DNA of 7,772 bases, taken from positions 1 to 7,772 of the forward strand of contig JAEDKI010000092.1 in the NCBI GenBank assembly GCA_016295895.1, read 5' to 3'. Shown here one piece after another: positions 6,292 through 7,772 of this stretch. This stretch comes from Clostridiaceae bacterium (GTDB lineage: Bacteria; Bacillota; Clostridia; Oscillospirales; Acutalibacteraceae). A model generated the notes under the pieces. It was given only the letters and a program-made list of their open reading frames with translations, did no database searches and was not told the origin of the DNA. Each line of letters opens with the position of its first letter. Within the stretch, counting starts at the first letter, position 1. The position numbers and the translations under genes are program-made.

Positions 6292-7395
6292 ATGAAGAAA
6301 AAGATTGTAAATATTATATGCATTATCTGCTTTTCGGCGTTTCTTATCGGCATCGGTCTTTCTTTCTGCTTCAGAGAACCCGTTAAAATTCTCATTTCCG
6401 AGCGAAGAAAAGCCGCCCAATTTCCCGAACTGACCGCCGAATCGGTTATCGACAAAAGCTTTTTTGACGGTCTGGAAGAATATTTCATGGATCAGTTTCC
6501 TCTTCGTGACGGCTTTCGTTCTGTCAAGGCGGCGGTTCAGCTCAGACTGCTCGGTCAGAAGGATGTCAACGGCATATATTATGTCGATGGACACATCTGC
6601 GAGCTGATGCCCGACCTGAGCGAAAACTCAGTTAAGAGCGTTGCGGAAAAGATTGATTCGATAACCGAAAAATATGTCATCCCCTCGGGCGGAAAGGCTT
6701 ATTATTCCGTTATCCCCGATAAAAACTATTATCTTGCCGAAAAAAACGGCTATCCTTCGATTGACTATAATAAAATGATCGGCATTCTGAACTCAGAGGT
6801 TCAAAATGCCGGATACATTGATATTATTGACACTCTCGGTATTGATAATTATTACAAAACCGATTCCCATTGGAAGCAGGAAACGATTTCGCCCGTTGCG
6901 GAACGCCTCGGCTCAAAAATGGGCTTTAGTGTTTCACCCGGCGGAGCAAAAGCCGAAACTCTTGCCGATTTCAGGGGTGTTTACGCTTCAAGACTTCCGC
7001 TTGCGAAGGGCGAGGATAAAATAGTCTGCATGACTTCGCCCGTCAGCGAATCCGCCTTGGTTTATAACCTCGAAACCGACAAAACCACTGTCGGAGTATA
7101 TGACAGGGCAAAGCTTAAAGGAAACGATAAATATGATGTTTATCTTTCGGGAGCCGCCGCTCTGCTGACGGTTGAAAACACGCTTGCTTCAAGCAAAAAA
7201 GAGCTTGTCATCTTCCGTGACTCTTTCGGCTCTTCACTTGCGCCATTGCTTCTTGAGGGCTACAGCAAAATCACGCTTGTTGATTTAAGATATTTCTCTT
7301 CTCAGCTTCTCGGGGAATACGTTGATTTCACCAACGCCGATGTTCTGTTTATCTACAACACTCAGATCATCAACCAAAGCTCTCTGCTGAAATGA
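6292..7395 (+). CDS. DHHW-family (AlgJ/AlgX-like SGNH) protein, partner of MBOAT
   Basis: A 367-residue protein anchored by one N-terminal segment (about 5-26) with the rest outside the cell. It resembles the DHHW and AlgX/AlgJ families, which take acyl groups delivered by an MBOAT protein and place them on a polysaccharide. Here the His motif reads YKTDSHW (188-194), so Asp191 and His193 are in place, and RDSFGSSL (309-316) supplies the likely nucleophile Ser311, giving an Asp-His-Ser set as in AlgX. Also visible are the typical ISERRKAAQFP (35-45) and YFMDQFPLRDGFR (64-76) of the family. The ATG at 6292 has GAGG 8 bases upstream, overlapping the MBOAT stop. A TTG at 6238 inside the MBOAT frame is rejected. 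The gene ends 7 bases from the convergent gene. It looks intact even though its MBOAT partner is broken. Confidence 0.85.
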   Translation: MKKKIVNIICIICFSAFLIGIGLSFCFREPVKILISERRKAAQFPELTAESVIDKSFFDGLEEYFMDQFPLRDGFRSVKAAVQLRLLGQKDVNGIYYVDGHICELMPDLSENSVKSVAEKIDSITEKYVIPSGGKAYYSVIPDKNYYLAEKNGYPSIDYNKMIGILNSEVQNAGYIDIIDTLGIDNYYKTDSHWKQETISPVAERLGSKMGFSVSPGGAKAETLADFRGVYASRLPLAKGEDKIVCMTSPVSESALVYNLETDKTTVGVYDRAKLKGNDKYDVYLSGAAALLTVENTLASSKKELVIFRDSFGSSLAPLLLEGYSKITLVDLRYFSSQLLGEYVDFTNADVLFIYNTQIINQSSLLK

Positions 7396-7402
7396 TCGAT
7401 TA

Positions 7403-7772
7403 TTATGTTATGAATCGCCATTCAATATAGCGTTTTTGCATCATTTCATCGTCAAAGTTGCTGTCAATGAGCATTTCAATTCTGTTTGACGGCTCCTTGC
7501 CCTGATGCCTTTCCGACCAGCGAACGAGGCACACAGCGGTAACGGCAATATCAACGGCAAGGAAAACGCTCATCACGGCGCAGGCTCCGTGCCAGAATCC
7601 GCCCTTCATTTTTGCAAAAGCTTTGTCAATGAGCGGAACGACACGGCTGAATCCGACACCGAGGAAGCCCCAGAGCAGGCTCATTGAAAGGCTGACATAG
7701 CCTTTAAAATTCATAAAGCATCCGCTGTAATCCCACGCTTTCATGTGTAGACCGTATTCCAGAATTGCGCCG
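7403..7772 (-). CDS. CmpB-type (putative ABC transporter permease) membrane protein, C-terminal part
   Basis: The frame runs off the right edge, leaving about 122 residues of the C-terminal end. The visible part starts with AILEYGLHMKAWDYSGCFMN, close to the EY-x-WDYS-N pattern of the ABC_trans_CmpB family (PF06541). It continues with GYVSLSMSLLWGFLGVG and a second hydrophobic segment near FLAVDIAVTAVCLV, then a polar tail with RIEMLIDSNFDDEMM. It is named a putative ABC permease, but no ATPase partner is in view and the family's function is uncertain. The ATG at 7744 is internal, because in-frame residues matching the family continue upstream of it. It converges with the DHHW gene, with a 7-base gap and no visible terminator. 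Confidence 0.8.
   Translation of the reverse strand, partial: GAILEYGLHMKAWDYSGCFMNFKGYVSLSMSLLWGFLGVGFSRVVPLIDKAFAKMKGGFWHGACAVMSVFLAVDIAVTAVCLVRWSERHQGKEPSNRIEMLIDSNFDDEMMQKRYIEWRFIT

Overview
The window looks like a chromosomal segment of an endospore-forming Clostridia bacterium, most likely Oscillospiraceae/Ruminococcaceae and probably from the gut. The reasons are the sporulation genes yqfC, yqfD and a ylbJ-like gene, the lipobox style, strong AGGAGG-type ribosome binding sites, TTG starts, and families common in gut Firmicutes (DUF4358-like, DHHW, CmpB-type permease). GC content is roughly balanced. The taxon is inferred from gene content, not from a search.

Layout. Positions 1-204 hold no gene but carry five short GC-rich hairpins, three ending in the same CCCTAC tail. 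They form a modular dispersed-repeat cassette just downstream of yqfD. Positions 205-1711 (minus) are the two-gene sporulation operon yqfC-yqfD, and the yqfD ribosome binding site is built into the yqfC stop codon. After an AT-rich divergent intergenic region with a possible sigma-E promoter, positions 1793-4097 (plus) hold a tight run of three genes: a ylbJ-like membrane protein, a 72-residue four-cysteine protein, and a cytoplasmic sialidase-superfamily beta-propeller protein.

Positions 4204-7395 (plus) look like a cell-surface polymer O-acylation module. It consists of a DUF4358-like lipoprotein, an intrinsic terminator, an AlgI-like MBOAT acyltransferase and a DHHW/AlgJ-like SGNH partner with a visible Asp-His-Ser set. 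The MBOAT gene is broken by a single in-frame TAA at codon 174, while the rest of its frame is intact and well conserved. Positions 7403-7772 (minus) hold the C-terminal part of a CmpB-type membrane protein that runs off the window.

How the genes work together. YqfC, YqfD and YlbJ-like proteins belong to the mother-cell phase of sporulation. The MBOAT and DHHW proteins would normally move an acyl group across the membrane and onto an extracellular glycan, with the lipoprotein as a possible partner. The two most notable points are the interrupted MBOAT gene and the hairpin cassette. I saw no RNA genes, insertion sequences, CRISPR arrays or phage genes, and nothing that I can firmly call a new system.
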